Shown here one piece after another: positions 8,584-17,444 of a DNA stretch of 43,482 nucleotides. The notes beneath the pieces were generated by a model. The model saw only the letters and a list, made by a program, of their open reading frames with translations, did not search any database and was not told the origin of the DNA. Position 1 is the stretch's first letter, and each line of letters starts with the position of its first letter. Source of the stretch: Nitrososphaerota archaeon (GTDB lineage Archaea > Thermoproteota > Nitrososphaeria > Nitrososphaerales > Nitrosopumilaceae); NCBI GenBank assembly GCA_022562615.1, contig JADFOW010000003.1, positions 1-43,482 of the forward strand, given 5' to 3'. Made by a program: the position numbers and the translations under genes.

Positions 8584-9564
8584 TTATTCGTTGTAAATAG
8601 GCTTTACGAGATCTACTACATCAGCCCATGATTTGCCAATTCTTTCAAACATATAAACAAGATCAAGAAAATCTATTGGAATTTGTTTTTTATTTTCTAC
8701 TGTAATTCTAAGTTTTGAAAGTTTTTTTTGGAATTCTTTGTGTGATGCGATGGCTTCTATAGCTAGTATCCTATCCGATTTTGTAAAGGCATTAATTGAT
8801 TTTTCTGCCAAGCCATTAAAATTTTGGACAACTATAAATATTCTTTTTAAAAGTTCTTTCGGTAAAGAAGAGTTGTAAATTAAATCTGCAAGCTCTACTA
8901 TAGTGTCTCCTACATTTTCTAAAAGATTTGCAGCAACCCTATAATCTAAAACATCAATGTTTTCAAGATTAAATATATTAGCTAATCTTTTATCAACAAG
9001 TGTACTTCTAATCAAACGCACTAGAAGAAAATATTGACGATTAACTTCAACATCTCTTTTAGATAATGTTTGTAAATTTGATTTGTCATCAGAAATTAAA
9101 CCATTTGATAAATCTTCATACATTCCAAGAGCAATGGAACTTATTCTTTTGAGAATCTTTTCAGGATTTAATGTGGTAGTATCTAAAAGAAATTGCATGT
9201 TAATTTTTGAAGAACCTTCCTCAATGATTTCCATTCCAACTAATCGCCTCATAGAATCCCGAATTTTTTCTCTATCTTCTCCTGGGATAATAGATTTTGA
9301 ATTAATTTGTATAGTATCATATCCTAAAAGATAAGCTCCTGTGATGTTAGCAACTATGTTTTCCGCTTTAGGTAGAGGATATGAAATTACAAGTTCCTTT
9401 GTGGGACGATTTTCTTTATTTACAGAAATTGAAAGGCTATCCTGTCCAGTTTCAATTTCCACCTGATTGCTTTTAGATAGATTGTTAGCATCTACCCATT
9501 CTTTTGGAAGGGTGACTAAAATACTGCTTCCAATTTTCTGTAGTCGTCTAATAAATTTAGTCAA
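8584..9564 (-). CDS. PhoU-domain phosphate regulator with N-terminal AbrB/SpoVT domain
   Basis: A 326-residue protein. Residues 1-48 (FIRRLQKIGSSILVTLPKEW) form a swapped-hairpin AbrB/SpoVT DNA-binding domain; the rest is helical and matches tandem PhoU bundles with the acidic DxxVxxA-like pieces (ENVGDTIVELADLIY, KSWADVVDLV). In archaea this fusion is the usual PhoU form and is believed to sense phosphate-transporter state and regulate transcription directly. It is divergent from the pantoate kinase gene across a 65-nt promoter region. No pst genes lie nearby, so it would act in trans. Confidence 0.88.
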   Translation of the reverse strand: MTKFIRRLQKIGSSILVTLPKEWVDANNLSKSNQVEIETGQDSLSISVNKENRPTKELVISYPLPKAENIVANITGAYLLGYDTIQINSKSIIPGEDREKIRDSMRRLVGMEIIEEGSSKINMQFLLDTTTLNPEKILKRISSIALGMYEDLSNGLISDDKSNLQTLSKRDVEVNRQYFLLVRLIRSTLVDKRLANIFNLENIDVLDYRVAANLLENVGDTIVELADLIYNSSLPKELLKRIFIVVQNFNGLAEKSINAFTKSDRILAIEAIASHKEFQKKLSKLRITVENKKQIPIDFLDLVYMFERIGKSWADVVDLVKPIYNE

Positions 9565-9629
9565 TTTATACTAATTTAAATAATTTAAGCCATATTCTTA
9601 TATTTTATGTAAAATTTATACTCAGATAA

Positions 9630-10541
9630 TTGGAGGCTACAGCATTTTGTCCGGCACATGTTACTGGATTCTTTAAAGCACATTTTGACGAAAATCGGGG
9701 AGTTCCAGAAAAATTTGGTTCAATAGGTGCGGGATTTTCAATCAAAGAAGGAGTTACAACCAAGGTAATTATTTTGACTAGAACTAATCAACCTTCAAGA
9801 TTTAGAATATTAACAAAAGGATTTCAAACTGACAAAACAGATGTTTCTGAATTTGTATTAAATGAATTTCTAAAATTGGGAAATTTTGAAGGTGTTTTCT
9901 TCGAAATCGAACATCGGATCTCAATTCCTGTGGGATATGGTTTAGGATCTAGTGGTGCTGTTGCGTTATCTCTTTCATATGCACTAGACCAAGTACTTGA
10001 AACAAAATTAAATAGGATCGAAATTGGTAAAATTGCACATATTGCTGAAGTCAATTGTAAAACAGGACTAGGGGATGTATTAGCATCATATCATGGTGGT
10101 TTTGAAATAAGGGTAAAGCCAGGTGCACCTGGAATTGGAAAAGTTGAAAAAATTAATGTAGGCAACATTTCAGTTATAATGATATGTTTTTCACCAATAT
10201 CCACAAATAAATTCATCCAAGAACAACTCTCTAAAATTAATGGTCTTGGAGAAAAAATGGTAAACCAATTACTTGAATCAAAAGACTATGATAATTTTCA
10301 AGACATGTCCCTAGAATTTGGCAAGTATATCAATGTAATAACTCCAAAAATGGAAAAAGTAATTGAAGAATTATCTCTTAATGGAATTAAAAGTGGAATT
10401 GCACTTTTTGGAGAAACTGTTTTTTCAATGATTCCAAAAAATTCAAAAAATAAAGTTTTAGATGTTTTTAAGAAATATTCTGAAGGAAAAATAATCATAT
10501 CACAATTAGATCTTCGAGGAGCAAGAGTTCTTAATAATTAA
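9630..10541 (+). CDS. Pantoate kinase (GHMP kinase superfamily)
   Basis: A 303-residue GHMP kinase. It has the ATP loop PVGYGLGSSGAVALSLSYAL (about residues 90-109), a substrate segment EVNCKTGLGDVLASYHGG, and the N terminus CPAHVTGFF typical of archaeal pantoate kinase, which phosphorylates pantoate to 4-phosphopantoate. The next gene encodes the matching ligase, which supports the assignment over mevalonate or homoserine kinases. The start is TTG 9630, with AT-rich TATA-like sequence at about 9601-9620. It heads the CoA operon. Confidence 0.9.
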   Translation: MEATAFCPAHVTGFFKAHFDENRGVPEKFGSIGAGFSIKEGVTTKVIILTRTNQPSRFRILTKGFQTDKTDVSEFVLNEFLKLGNFEGVFFEIEHRISIPVGYGLGSSGAVALSLSYALDQVLETKLNRIEIGKIAHIAEVNCKTGLGDVLASYHGGFEIRVKPGAPGIGKVEKINVGNISVIMICFSPISTNKFIQEQLSKINGLGEKMVNQLLESKDYDNFQDMSLEFGKYINVITPKMEKVIEELSLNGIKSGIALFGETVFSMIPKNSKNKVLDVFKKYSEGKIIISQLDLRGARVLNN

Positions 10542-10551
10542 TTTAATTTTA

Positions 10552-11316
10552 ATGTCGTTAATTCCAAAATCTCATCCGAGGGCAAAATCACTATTAATTC
10601 GTGAAAAACTAGTTTTTGGTTTTGATCATGGCTTGGTTGCTAAAGAGGGTCTCCTTGCTCAAGGAAGAGGTGAAGCTTTTGATTATTTACTAGGAGAAAA
10701 AACAGGAAAACCTGCAAAATTAGCAATTAAGGCAGCTGCTGCACAAATCATGTTGGCTGAATTACCTGTAATTTCAGTGAATGGAAACATCGCTGCATTG
10801 TGCGCAAAGGAGATAGTAAGGCTTGCCAAACAAACAGGCTCAAAAATTGAGGTGAATCTGTTTTATTCTAATGAAAAAAGAAAGAACGCTATAGTTAAGA
10901 CACTAAAAAAGAGTGGTGCCAAAGTAATTTTAGGCACAAATTTTTCCACAAAAGCTGCTCTTTCAGGCATAGATTCAGCAAGAAGAATTGTTGATAAAAA
11001 TGGTATATTTTCTTCAGATGTGGTTATCGTTCCTCTTGAAGACGGGGATAGAACTTTGGCTTTGAGAAAAGCAGGAAAGATTGTGATTACTTTTGACCTA
11101 AATCCACTTTCGAGAACTTCACAAACTGCCAATATCACAATTGTTGATAATGTAACTCGTGCAATGGATTTGTTAATTAAAAATTGTAAGAAACTTTCCA
11201 AAAAAAATGAAAAAACTCTTGAAAAAATTTTAAGGGATTTTGATAATAAAAAAAATCTTTCAGATACCATTAATGAAATTAAAAACAATTTAACAAAGAG
11301 GTCTCGTAATGCATAA
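10552..11316 (+). CDS. 4-phosphopantoate--beta-alanine ligase (phosphopantothenate synthetase)
   Basis: A 254-residue protein matching the archaeal COG1701 family: IPKSHPRAKSLLIREKLVFG at the N terminus, KAAAAQIMLAELPVISVNGN in the middle, and VPLEDGDRTLALRKAGKIVI followed by FDLNPLSRTSQ. It joins 4-phosphopantoate and beta-alanine with ATP, the second half of the archaeal replacement for bacterial PanC/CoaA. It follows the kinase by 10 nt and overlaps panB by 8 nt, so the operon is tight. Confidence 0.93.
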   Translation: MSLIPKSHPRAKSLLIREKLVFGFDHGLVAKEGLLAQGRGEAFDYLLGEKTGKPAKLAIKAAAAQIMLAELPVISVNGNIAALCAKEIVRLAKQTGSKIEVNLFYSNEKRKNAIVKTLKKSGAKVILGTNFSTKAALSGIDSARRIVDKNGIFSSDVVIVPLEDGDRTLALRKAGKIVITFDLNPLSRTSQTANITIVDNVTRAMDLLIKNCKKLSKKNEKTLEKILRDFDNKKNLSDTINEIKNNLTKRSRNA

Positions 11317-12148
11317 ATCGGTTCAAGATATAATTAATATGAAAAAGGATGAAAAGAAAATATCTGTAATTACTAGCTATGATTATTCTCTTGCATCATT
11401 GTGTGATAAAGCTGGAATAGACATACTTCTTGTAGGTGATAGTGCAGGAATGGTAATGCTTGGCTATGAAAATACTATCCCTGTAACAATGGATCAAATG
11501 TGTATGTTCACAGAAGCTGTAAGTAGAGCAAGAAAAAATTCATTGATTGTGGCGGATTTACCCTTTATGTCATATCAAGCAAGCATTGAGGAGGCTATAA
11601 CAAATTCGGGTAGATTAATTAAAGCCGGAGCGGATTCAGTTAAACTGGAAGGTGGTACTCCTATGGCTGAAACAATTAGTGCTATTGTTGATATAGGAAT
11701 TCCAGTGATGGGACACATCGGTTTGCAACCACAAACTACAGTGTTGACTCAGGGATACAAGGTTCAAGGAAGGACAAAAGACACTGCACTAAAATTAATT
11801 AATGATGCAAAAGAGCTTGAAGAAGCTGGTGTGTTTAGTATTGCATTAGAAATGGTAAGCCACGAGATAGCTGAGATTATTTCTCAAACTATTAGTGTTC
11901 CAACCATTGGGATTGGCTCAGGAGTCGGATGTAATGGACAAGTCCTTGTAGTTCAAGATTTACTCGGAATGTATGATAAGCTAAAACCAAAATTTGTAAG
12001 GCGATACATGAATTTGTCTGAAGACATTGTAAAAGCCCTTGAAAATTACAAAAATGATATAGAATTAGGCATATTTCCGGCACAAGAAAATTGGTTTTCA
12101 ATGAATGATGGTGAGTTGAAAAAATTAAGAGAAGAAATTGAAAGATAA
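11309..12148 (+). CDS. panB: 3-methyl-2-oxobutanoate hydroxymethyltransferase
   Basis: A 279-residue PanB, the usual length. Visible motifs are ISVITSYDYSLASLCDKAGI, LLVGDSAGMVMLGYENTIPV (metal-binding Asp of the DS motif), VADLPFMSYQ, KLEGG, MGHIGLQPQ and the catalytic Glu in IALEMV. It adds a methylene from methylene-tetrahydro(methano)pterin to 2-oxoisovalerate, the first committed step to pantoate. ATG 11309 overlaps the ligase gene by 8 nt. No ketopantoate reductase gene is in the window. Confidence 0.96.
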   Translation: MHKSVQDIINMKKDEKKISVITSYDYSLASLCDKAGIDILLVGDSAGMVMLGYENTIPVTMDQMCMFTEAVSRARKNSLIVADLPFMSYQASIEEAITNSGRLIKAGADSVKLEGGTPMAETISAIVDIGIPVMGHIGLQPQTTVLTQGYKVQGRTKDTALKLINDAKELEEAGVFSIALEMVSHEIAEIISQTISVPTIGIGSGVGCNGQVLVVQDLLGMYDKLKPKFVRRYMNLSEDIVKALENYKNDIELGIFPAQENWFSMNDGELKKLREEIER

Positions 12149-13394
12149 AAAGAAAATTAAAAAAAAAAGGGATCATCCATCTTTAGATATTGTAAATTCC
12201 TTTGGGGTTGAATTATCTGGAAAAAAAATTGTCCTTTGTGTTGCAGGGAGTGTTGCAGCATACAAGGCTATAGAATTAGCAAGACTGTTAATGCGACATG
12301 GAGCAAATGTAACTTGTGTTGCAAGTGATGCTGTTACCAAACTAATACAACCAGACTATTTCAAGTGGGCTACTGGAAATGAAGTAATTACAAAACTTAC
12401 AGGAGAACTTGAGCATATTAGATTAGCAGATTATAATCGGTCAGATTTGATAGTTGTTTATCCGGCAACTGCAAATACACTTGGTAAATTAGCAAATGGG
12501 ATTGATGATACTCCTGTGTCTACTGTTCTTACAGTAGGATTTGGATCCAAAACTCCTATTTTGATGTGTCCTGCCATGCACGCTTCAATGTATGATAATT
12601 TAGCAGTAAAGAAAAATATAGAATTTTTAAAAAATAAGATTGAATTTCTAACTCCCCAAATGATTGAAGGAAAAGCAAAAGCATCAGAACCTGAAGATGT
12701 TTTAGAATATGTCTTGAAAAAATTTGGATTCTCATCTATTTTAAAAAATAAAAAAGTCCTGATGACTGCTGGACCTACAATTGAATATATTGATCCTTTA
12801 CGAGTCATTACAAACCAAAGCTCAGGAAAAACTGGAGTTTTATTAGCTTCAGAATTAATTTCAGCAGGATCCAAAGTGACTCTAGTTTATGGTCCAGGAG
12901 TTGAAAAACCACCAAAAGGAGCTAAAGTAATCAAAGTTCTTACAAGTAAAGAGATGTATGAGACAGTAAAAAAGCAGATGGAAAAAAAGTTTGATGTGGT
13001 GATAATGGCAGCTGCTATTGCAGATTATACCCCAGAAAACCCAAGTAAAAAAAAGATCAAAAGCACTCAAAATAAAATCAAACTTAGCCTCAAAAAAGTA
13101 CCAAAAATCATTGATCAGGTAAAAAAATTCCAAAAAAATATAATTTTAGTAGGATTCAAGGCAGAGGTAAATCTCTCAAAAAAAGATTTGATAAGAGTCG
13201 CCCGAAAAAAATTACAAGAATCAGATGCAGATATGATTATAGCTAATAATATCGGCTCACCGCGATATAAAAAAAATCCTAATAATAATGAAGTTTTAAT
13301 TATTGATTCAGGAAAAGTAAGATCGTCAGGATGGAAAGAGAAGCAAAAAATTGTAAAATTTATCATAAAAGAAATTGAGAATAAATTAAAATGA
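12138..13394 (+). CDS. coaBC: Bifunctional phosphopantothenoylcysteine decarboxylase/synthetase
   Basis: A 418-residue fusion. The CoaC flavoprotein domain (about 25-190) has IVLCVAGSVAAYKAIELARL, YPATANTLGKLANG and PAMHASMYDN; the CoaB domain (about 200-418) begins KVLMTAGPTIEYIDPLRVIT and carries NQSSGK, VIMAAAIADYTP and a KKxPKIID segment. It converts 4'-phosphopantothenate to phosphopantetheine. The start is TTG 12138, overlapping panB by 11 nt, giving an unusual Lys-rich N-terminal extension (KDKKKIKKKRDH). Only about 10 residues after it are needed before the domain, so a later non-ATG start cannot be excluded. Confidence 0.94.
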   Translation: MKDKKKIKKKRDHPSLDIVNSFGVELSGKKIVLCVAGSVAAYKAIELARLLMRHGANVTCVASDAVTKLIQPDYFKWATGNEVITKLTGELEHIRLADYNRSDLIVVYPATANTLGKLANGIDDTPVSTVLTVGFGSKTPILMCPAMHASMYDNLAVKKNIEFLKNKIEFLTPQMIEGKAKASEPEDVLEYVLKKFGFSSILKNKKVLMTAGPTIEYIDPLRVITNQSSGKTGVLLASELISAGSKVTLVYGPGVEKPPKGAKVIKVLTSKEMYETVKKQMEKKFDVVIMAAAIADYTPENPSKKKIKSTQNKIKLSLKKVPKIIDQVKKFQKNIILVGFKAEVNLSKKDLIRVARKKLQESDADMIIANNIGSPRYKKNPNNNEVLIIDSGKVRSSGWKEKQKIVKFIIKEIENKLK

Positions 13395-13558
13395 AAAATT
13401 CAGAACTTCGAAGACTTGTTGTCGAATACAAAGAAATTAAAATCAAATTAACAAAAACTCAAAACAATAAATTAATAGAACAATTAAGAGAAATTGAACA
13501 GAGATATTTTCATGAGACAGGAAGACCAATTGAAATTGATATCAAAGAGACTACATAG
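13391..13558 (+). CDS. 55-aa protein coupled to coaBC
   Basis: A short gene starting with ATG 13391 that overlaps the coaBC stop as ATGA and ends with TAG at 13556-13558. The product (MKNSELRRLVVEYKEIKIKL, later QLREIEQRYFHETGRP) is highly charged and predicted to be a helical hairpin. The 4-nt overlap, the normal spacing to the next gene (29 nt) and codon use like its neighbours support a real gene. Function unknown; context places it with CoA synthesis or the following methyltransferase. Confidence 0.65.
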   Translation: MKNSELRRLVVEYKEIKIKLTKTQNNKLIEQLREIEQRYFHETGRPIEIDIKETT

Positions 13559-13587
13559 AATCTATCAAAAATAACAGAGAACTAAAA

Positions 13588-14430
13588 ATGAAATTAAATC
13601 ATATAAAATACAAGCAAAGAAATATCACAATATGGAATGAAGTAGCTCCACGTTATCATAAAAGGTGGGCAAGTATTAACCAAGGACCATTTCAGAGTAC
13701 TTCAAAATTGATTCAATTATTAGATATCAATAAAGGAGACAAGGTACTTGATCTTGCCTGTGGGACAGGCGTAGTTACAAAAAAAATTAGGCAGAAGGTA
13801 GGTAGATCAGGATATGTTTTAGGTGGTGATACATCAGTTACGGCAATAAAGATTGCAAAGAAATGGAATGGATCCCAATCAAATTTGGGTTTTGTAAATA
13901 TAGATGCTGAGAATTTTAACTTCTCAAAACCATTTGATATTATAACATGTCAATATGCACTGTTCTTTTTTCCAAATGCTCAGAAAGCGCTAAAAAATAT
14001 CAAAAAAAATCTAAAAAAAACAGGCAAAATAGGCATAACTGTACATGGAGCAGCAAAAAAAGTTCCTTTTTTTAGTAGTATTTTGGATGCAGTTACAGAA
14101 TTGATTCCTGATTATTTTCCCCCAGGTTCTCCTGATTTAGATAGATTTGGAACAAAATCTTCCCTTAAAGGAGAAGTAAGAAAGGCAGGTTTTTCTAAAA
14201 TTACAGTCAAAAATTTTATTTTTAAATTTAATCCCGGTACATTTGAAGACTATTGGAGAAATTATCTTAGGTATGTTGCAAAACCACTAAAAGAAAAACT
14301 AGATGCTCTTGATAGATCCAAGAAAAAGAAATTGAAAAATGCAGTTAGAGAAAATGTAAAACCATACACTTTAAAAAATAAAACCATAGAATTTCCTTGG
14401 GAAGTTTTAATTTTAACTGCAAAAAATTAG
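13588..14430 (+). CDS. Class I SAM-dependent methyltransferase (UbiE-like)
   Basis: A 280-residue methyltransferase with motif I VLDLACGTGVVTKKI, an acidic motif II after strand 2 (VLGGDTS), and FDIITCQYALFFF as motif IV. Layout and length resemble UbiE/COQ5-type and other small-molecule methyltransferases. The last 70 residues are Lys-rich. The substrate is unknown. It lies downstream of the CoA genes on the same strand and 12 nt before a small membrane protein gene, so it is probably part of a longer transcript. Confidence 0.85.
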   Translation: MKLNHIKYKQRNITIWNEVAPRYHKRWASINQGPFQSTSKLIQLLDINKGDKVLDLACGTGVVTKKIRQKVGRSGYVLGGDTSVTAIKIAKKWNGSQSNLGFVNIDAENFNFSKPFDIITCQYALFFFPNAQKALKNIKKNLKKTGKIGITVHGAAKKVPFFSSILDAVTELIPDYFPPGSPDLDRFGTKSSLKGEVRKAGFSKITVKNFIFKFNPGTFEDYWRNYLRYVAKPLKEKLDALDRSKKKKLKNAVRENVKPYTLKNKTIEFPWEVLILTAKN

Positions 14431-14442
14431 GAATGAGAGAAC

Positions 14443-14928
14443 ATGGTAAGAGATTCAAAAAAGAAAGAAGAAAAACCAAAAGAGTCCCAATTTAAGAAAT
14501 TTCTAATAAAACGTGCTCCAATTTACTTGGCAGCTATAGCAATTATGATTATCTTTATTGTCCCCGATTTAATAAAGGGGGATTTACAAAGTAGTTTTCC
14601 TCAAACATTAACCCAAGAGGAAAAACTGGTAGTGGATTCTTTGATGGCATACAATGGTCCTAATGAAAAAGGTCTAAGTCTCATTGATGCAATATCAAAG
14701 GAAATAAGTGAAGAATATCCAAATGAGAAAATTTATGATAATAAGAAAACCAAAGTAAATGTTGTTGTGTCAAATATAGAGAATGAAAAATATCAAGTTA
14801 TTTTTGATTTTGAATCATACAAGGATGATTTTCATTATAATTGGAATATCGACATGCAGACAGGAGATATTAAGGGAAATGATGAAGAATCAAAATACAT
14901 TATTAATTTAGTTAATTTTTATGATTAG
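14443..14928 (+). CDS. Single-pass membrane protein, extracytoplasmic C-terminal domain
   Basis: A 161-residue protein with a very basic, disordered-looking N terminus (KKKEEKPKESQ), one membrane helix (about residues 30-47, IYLAAIAIMIIFIVP) and an acidic soluble domain of about 110 residues. The Lys-rich cytoplasmic side predicts N-in topology. The last part (YQVIFDFESYKDDFHYNWNI) is beta-like. I do not recognise the family. It is 12 nt after the methyltransferase gene and ends 18 nt from the convergent M24 peptidase gene. Confidence 0.7.
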   Translation: MVRDSKKKEEKPKESQFKKFLIKRAPIYLAAIAIMIIFIVPDLIKGDLQSSFPQTLTQEEKLVVDSLMAYNGPNEKGLSLIDAISKEISEEYPNEKIYDNKKTKVNVVVSNIENEKYQVIFDFESYKDDFHYNWNIDMQTGDIKGNDEESKYIINLVNFYD

Positions 14929-14946
14929 AATTTCTAAAAATTAGCC

Positions 14947-16035
14947 TTAAATTGTGACTAAATCCTTTGTAAATTTATGCATGACAATTGGTTTTTGTTT
15001 TACGATTAAAGAATCTTCAATCCTAATTCCAAATTTGTTTGGGATGTAAATTCCAGGTTCTATTGTTATTGCCATATTTTTGTCAAGTTGAGTTTCACTT
15101 TGAAAAGAGACGGTTGGTGCTTCGTGAACTTCTAATCCAATACCATGACCCGTGGAGTGGATAAAATATTTCCCATAATTTTTATTCTCAATATACTTTC
15201 GGCATGCAAAATCAACATCTTTACATTTTACATTAGGCTTTACAGCTTTCAATCCAAGGTTTTGTGATTCTTTAACAATTTCATAGGCTTCTTTTGTTGG
15301 TTGAGAAATTTTTCCTATTGCAAATGTTCTTGTTGAGTCTGAAACATATCCCTTGTATCTTAAAGTTAGGTCCACTACAACAAGATCACCTTTTCTAAAT
15401 TTTCTTTGGGTAACTTGTGCATGGGGTAAAGCACCATTGGGACCTCCTGCTATGATAAGAGGGTTAAGAGTCGATTTGTAACCAGTATCAAACATTTGTT
15501 GTTCTATTGCAAATGCCATCAAAATTGCTTGAAGTTCAGACTCTTTTTGGCCAACTTTCATCTTCTTTAAGCAAATATCAAACAATTCATCGATTATTTT
15601 TGAGCCTTTTTGGAGAACTTTGATCTCTCTTTCATCTTTTATTATACGAGAATTGTAAAATGGTTCAGTAGATGAGCTGATTTTAGGAATGGATTTTTTC
15701 AGAGAAGTCATTATGGAAAAATCATTGCAATCAGTACATACTTTATTTTTGTTAATTTTTGTAACTAGTGTGGAAATTAAGCCAACACCCCTTTCTCCTG
15801 TAATAACATTACAATTTTCTGACTCCTCTTTTGCTCGTCCTACTTCAAGTTCTGGAGCAATAATCGTAGTATTTCCTCCTTTCTCCAATATTCCAATTGC
15901 TTCACCCCAAAATCCAGTCAAATAAAATAGATTTTCAGGCTCAAAAGTTACCAAAGTGTCACAGTCTAGCTTTTGAGCAAATTTAAGAAGATTTTTTCTT
16001 CGATGCTTCACAAAAAAAATATCTGCTTTTCTCAA
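14947..16035 (-). CDS. M24 family metallopeptidase (Xaa-Pro peptidase-like)
   Basis: A 362-residue creatinase/prolidase-type protein. The N-terminal domain is at about 1-130, and the pita-bread domain has all five dimetal ligands: the two Asp of LVVVDLTLRYKGYVSDSTRT, His in STGHGIGLEVHEAP, Glu in AITIEPGIY and Glu in GIRIEDSLIV. It would remove N-terminal residues before proline or split Xaa-Pro dipeptides in the cytosol. It starts with ATG 16035, divergent from the PP-loop gene, with the two promoters in a gap of about 50 nt. Confidence 0.92.
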   Translation of the reverse strand: MRKADIFFVKHRRKNLLKFAQKLDCDTLVTFEPENLFYLTGFWGEAIGILEKGGNTTIIAPELEVGRAKEESENCNVITGERGVGLISTLVTKINKNKVCTDCNDFSIMTSLKKSIPKISSSTEPFYNSRIIKDEREIKVLQKGSKIIDELFDICLKKMKVGQKESELQAILMAFAIEQQMFDTGYKSTLNPLIIAGGPNGALPHAQVTQRKFRKGDLVVVDLTLRYKGYVSDSTRTFAIGKISQPTKEAYEIVKESQNLGLKAVKPNVKCKDVDFACRKYIENKNYGKYFIHSTGHGIGLEVHEAPTVSFQSETQLDKNMAITIEPGIYIPNKFGIRIEDSLIVKQKPIVMHKFTKDLVTI

Positions 16036-16052
16036 TTTATGTATGATGTAAA

Positions 16053-16062
16053 GTTTGTATAT
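16053..16062 (+). promoter_or_regulatory. TATA box for the PP-loop gene (leaderless start)
   Basis: TTTGTATATA is centred about 27 nt before the ATG at 16085. An archaeal TATA box at this distance puts the transcription start at or next to the ATG, so the mRNA would be leaderless and the upstream TTG at 16055 would not be transcribed. Confidence 0.6.
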
Positions 16063-16084
16063 ACGATTTAGAGGTTGGAAAATT

Positions 16085-17092
16085 ATGACAAATGAAAAGA
16101 AGAAAGTGGTTGCCTTGCTTTCAGGAGGATTGGATAGTCAACTTGCTATAAGAATGATGCAAGAACAAGGTTTTGAAGTTTCAGCTGTCGCAATAAAAAC
16201 TCCCTTTTGTGATTTTGATTGTGGGAGAGGATGTGGATTTGAAATTAGAGAAAGAGCAGACGATCTAAATGTAAAACTAAAGACAGTTTATCTTGGAGAT
16301 GAATATATCGAAATGCTAAAACATCCAAAGTATGGTAGAGGTGCAGGTTTCAATCCTTGTGTGGATTGTCGATCTATGATGTTTGATGCAGCAAAAAAAC
16401 ATATGGAAGAAATTGGTGCCGAATTTATTATTTCAGGAGAAGTTCTAGGCCAAAGACCAATGAGCCAACATGCTCCTGCATTAAGAACGATTGAAAAAGA
16501 GTCCGGACTTGTAGGAAAAATTGTAAGACCTTTATCTGCAGCCTTACTGCCTGAAACAGATCCTGAAAAAGATGGACTAATCAAAAGAGAAAATCTTGGA
16601 ATGATTAGAGGAAGAACTAGAAAAGCACAATTAGAAATGGCAAAAAAATATGGAATTGAAAATCCTCCAAATGCTGGTGGTGGTTGTCTATTAACAGATC
16701 CAGCTTTTGGATTACGTGCCAAAGATTTGTTTGCCCATACAGAGACACCAACGATAAATGATGTTGATTTGTTAAAAATAGGAAGACAGTTTAGATTAGA
16801 CAAGGAAACAAAGCTAGTAGTTGGAAGAAACAAAGATGAAAATGAAATGATAAAGGCTATTGCATTGCCTAATGATATTTTGTTAGAGTCACGTGACTAT
16901 ATGGGACCTGTATCAATTTTACGTGGGAAAAATGCAGATAAACATATTGAGTTTGCATCTTCAGTTACTCTAAGATATTCAGATGCACCAAGGGAAGAGA
17001 AGGGTTACTTGACTATTAAAAAAGATAAGAAAAAAGATGAGATAATTGCAGAACCTGCAAAGGAAGATTCCTACCTTAAATTTAGAATCTAG
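16085..17092 (+). CDS. PP-loop ATPase, tRNA thiouridylase-like (MnmA/ThiI-type)
   Basis: I choose ATG 16085 (335 aa). The frame extends to a TTG at 16055, but the TATA-like TTGTATATA lies on that TTG, and the family N terminus KKKVVALLSGGLDSQLAIRM begins after 16085. The SGGLDS PP-loop binds ATP; CxxC-type cysteines follow (FNPCVDCRSMMF, GGGCLLTDPAFG) together with CDFDCGRGCGF. This pattern fits archaeal tRNA sulfurtransferases that activate uridine by adenylation and then thiolate it, but there is no THUMP domain. The exact position modified is not certain. Confidence 0.85.
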   Translation: MTNEKKKVVALLSGGLDSQLAIRMMQEQGFEVSAVAIKTPFCDFDCGRGCGFEIRERADDLNVKLKTVYLGDEYIEMLKHPKYGRGAGFNPCVDCRSMMFDAAKKHMEEIGAEFIISGEVLGQRPMSQHAPALRTIEKESGLVGKIVRPLSAALLPETDPEKDGLIKRENLGMIRGRTRKAQLEMAKKYGIENPPNAGGGCLLTDPAFGLRAKDLFAHTETPTINDVDLLKIGRQFRLDKETKLVVGRNKDENEMIKAIALPNDILLESRDYMGPVSILRGKNADKHIEFASSVTLRYSDAPREEKGYLTIKKDKKKDEIIAEPAKEDSYLKFRI

Positions 17093-17165
17093 GCGCAAAA
17101 TTTTAATTAAATTAGTTAAAACTAAGGAAGAGTTTTTGAGGGAGTAGATCGCATTTTTATCAAGG

Positions 17166-17444
17166 ATGCAAAAACAAGAAAATCCCACATACTTGAAGGC
17201 AATTACTATACGTGATGTTAGTGATGTTCTTTCAATTAAAGAAGATATCAAAAAGGGAATGATTTTGATTTTAAGAGTAACCCCATTAGCCCAAAAAGAT
17301 GTGGAACAACTTCGTACAGTTGTAGAGGAATTATATTCAATTGCTAAAACTGCTGGCGCAGACATTGCAAGATTAGGAGAGGAAAGAATTATTGTTGCAC
17401 CTTCTAACATTAAAATCTGGAAGCCTGAATACGATCTAAAATAA
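17166..17444 (+). CDS. sepF: SepF-like cell division protein
   Basis: A 92-residue SepF/DUF552 protein. The core YLKAITIRDVSDVLSIKEDI, LRVTPLAQKDVEQLRTVVEE and the end ADIARLGEERIIVAPSNIKI match the archaeal SepF fold. The long N-terminal amphipathic membrane helix and linker of bacterial SepF are nearly absent (MQKQENP), so membrane binding, if any, must use a very short tip. In archaea SepF anchors FtsZ; thaumarchaea also have the Cdv/ESCRT machinery. No ftsZ lies nearby. The 3' end overlaps the convergent aCPSF1 gene by 9 nt. Confidence 0.85.
   Translation: MQKQENPTYLKAITIRDVSDVLSIKEDIKKGMILILRVTPLAQKDVEQLRTVVEELYSIAKTAGADIARLGEERIIVAPSNIKIWKPEYDLK

Noticed and set aside
11892-12176. Minus-strand 94-codon frame opposite panB and coaBC
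   Set aside because: Shadow frame of two clearly coding genes; no promoter or family features.
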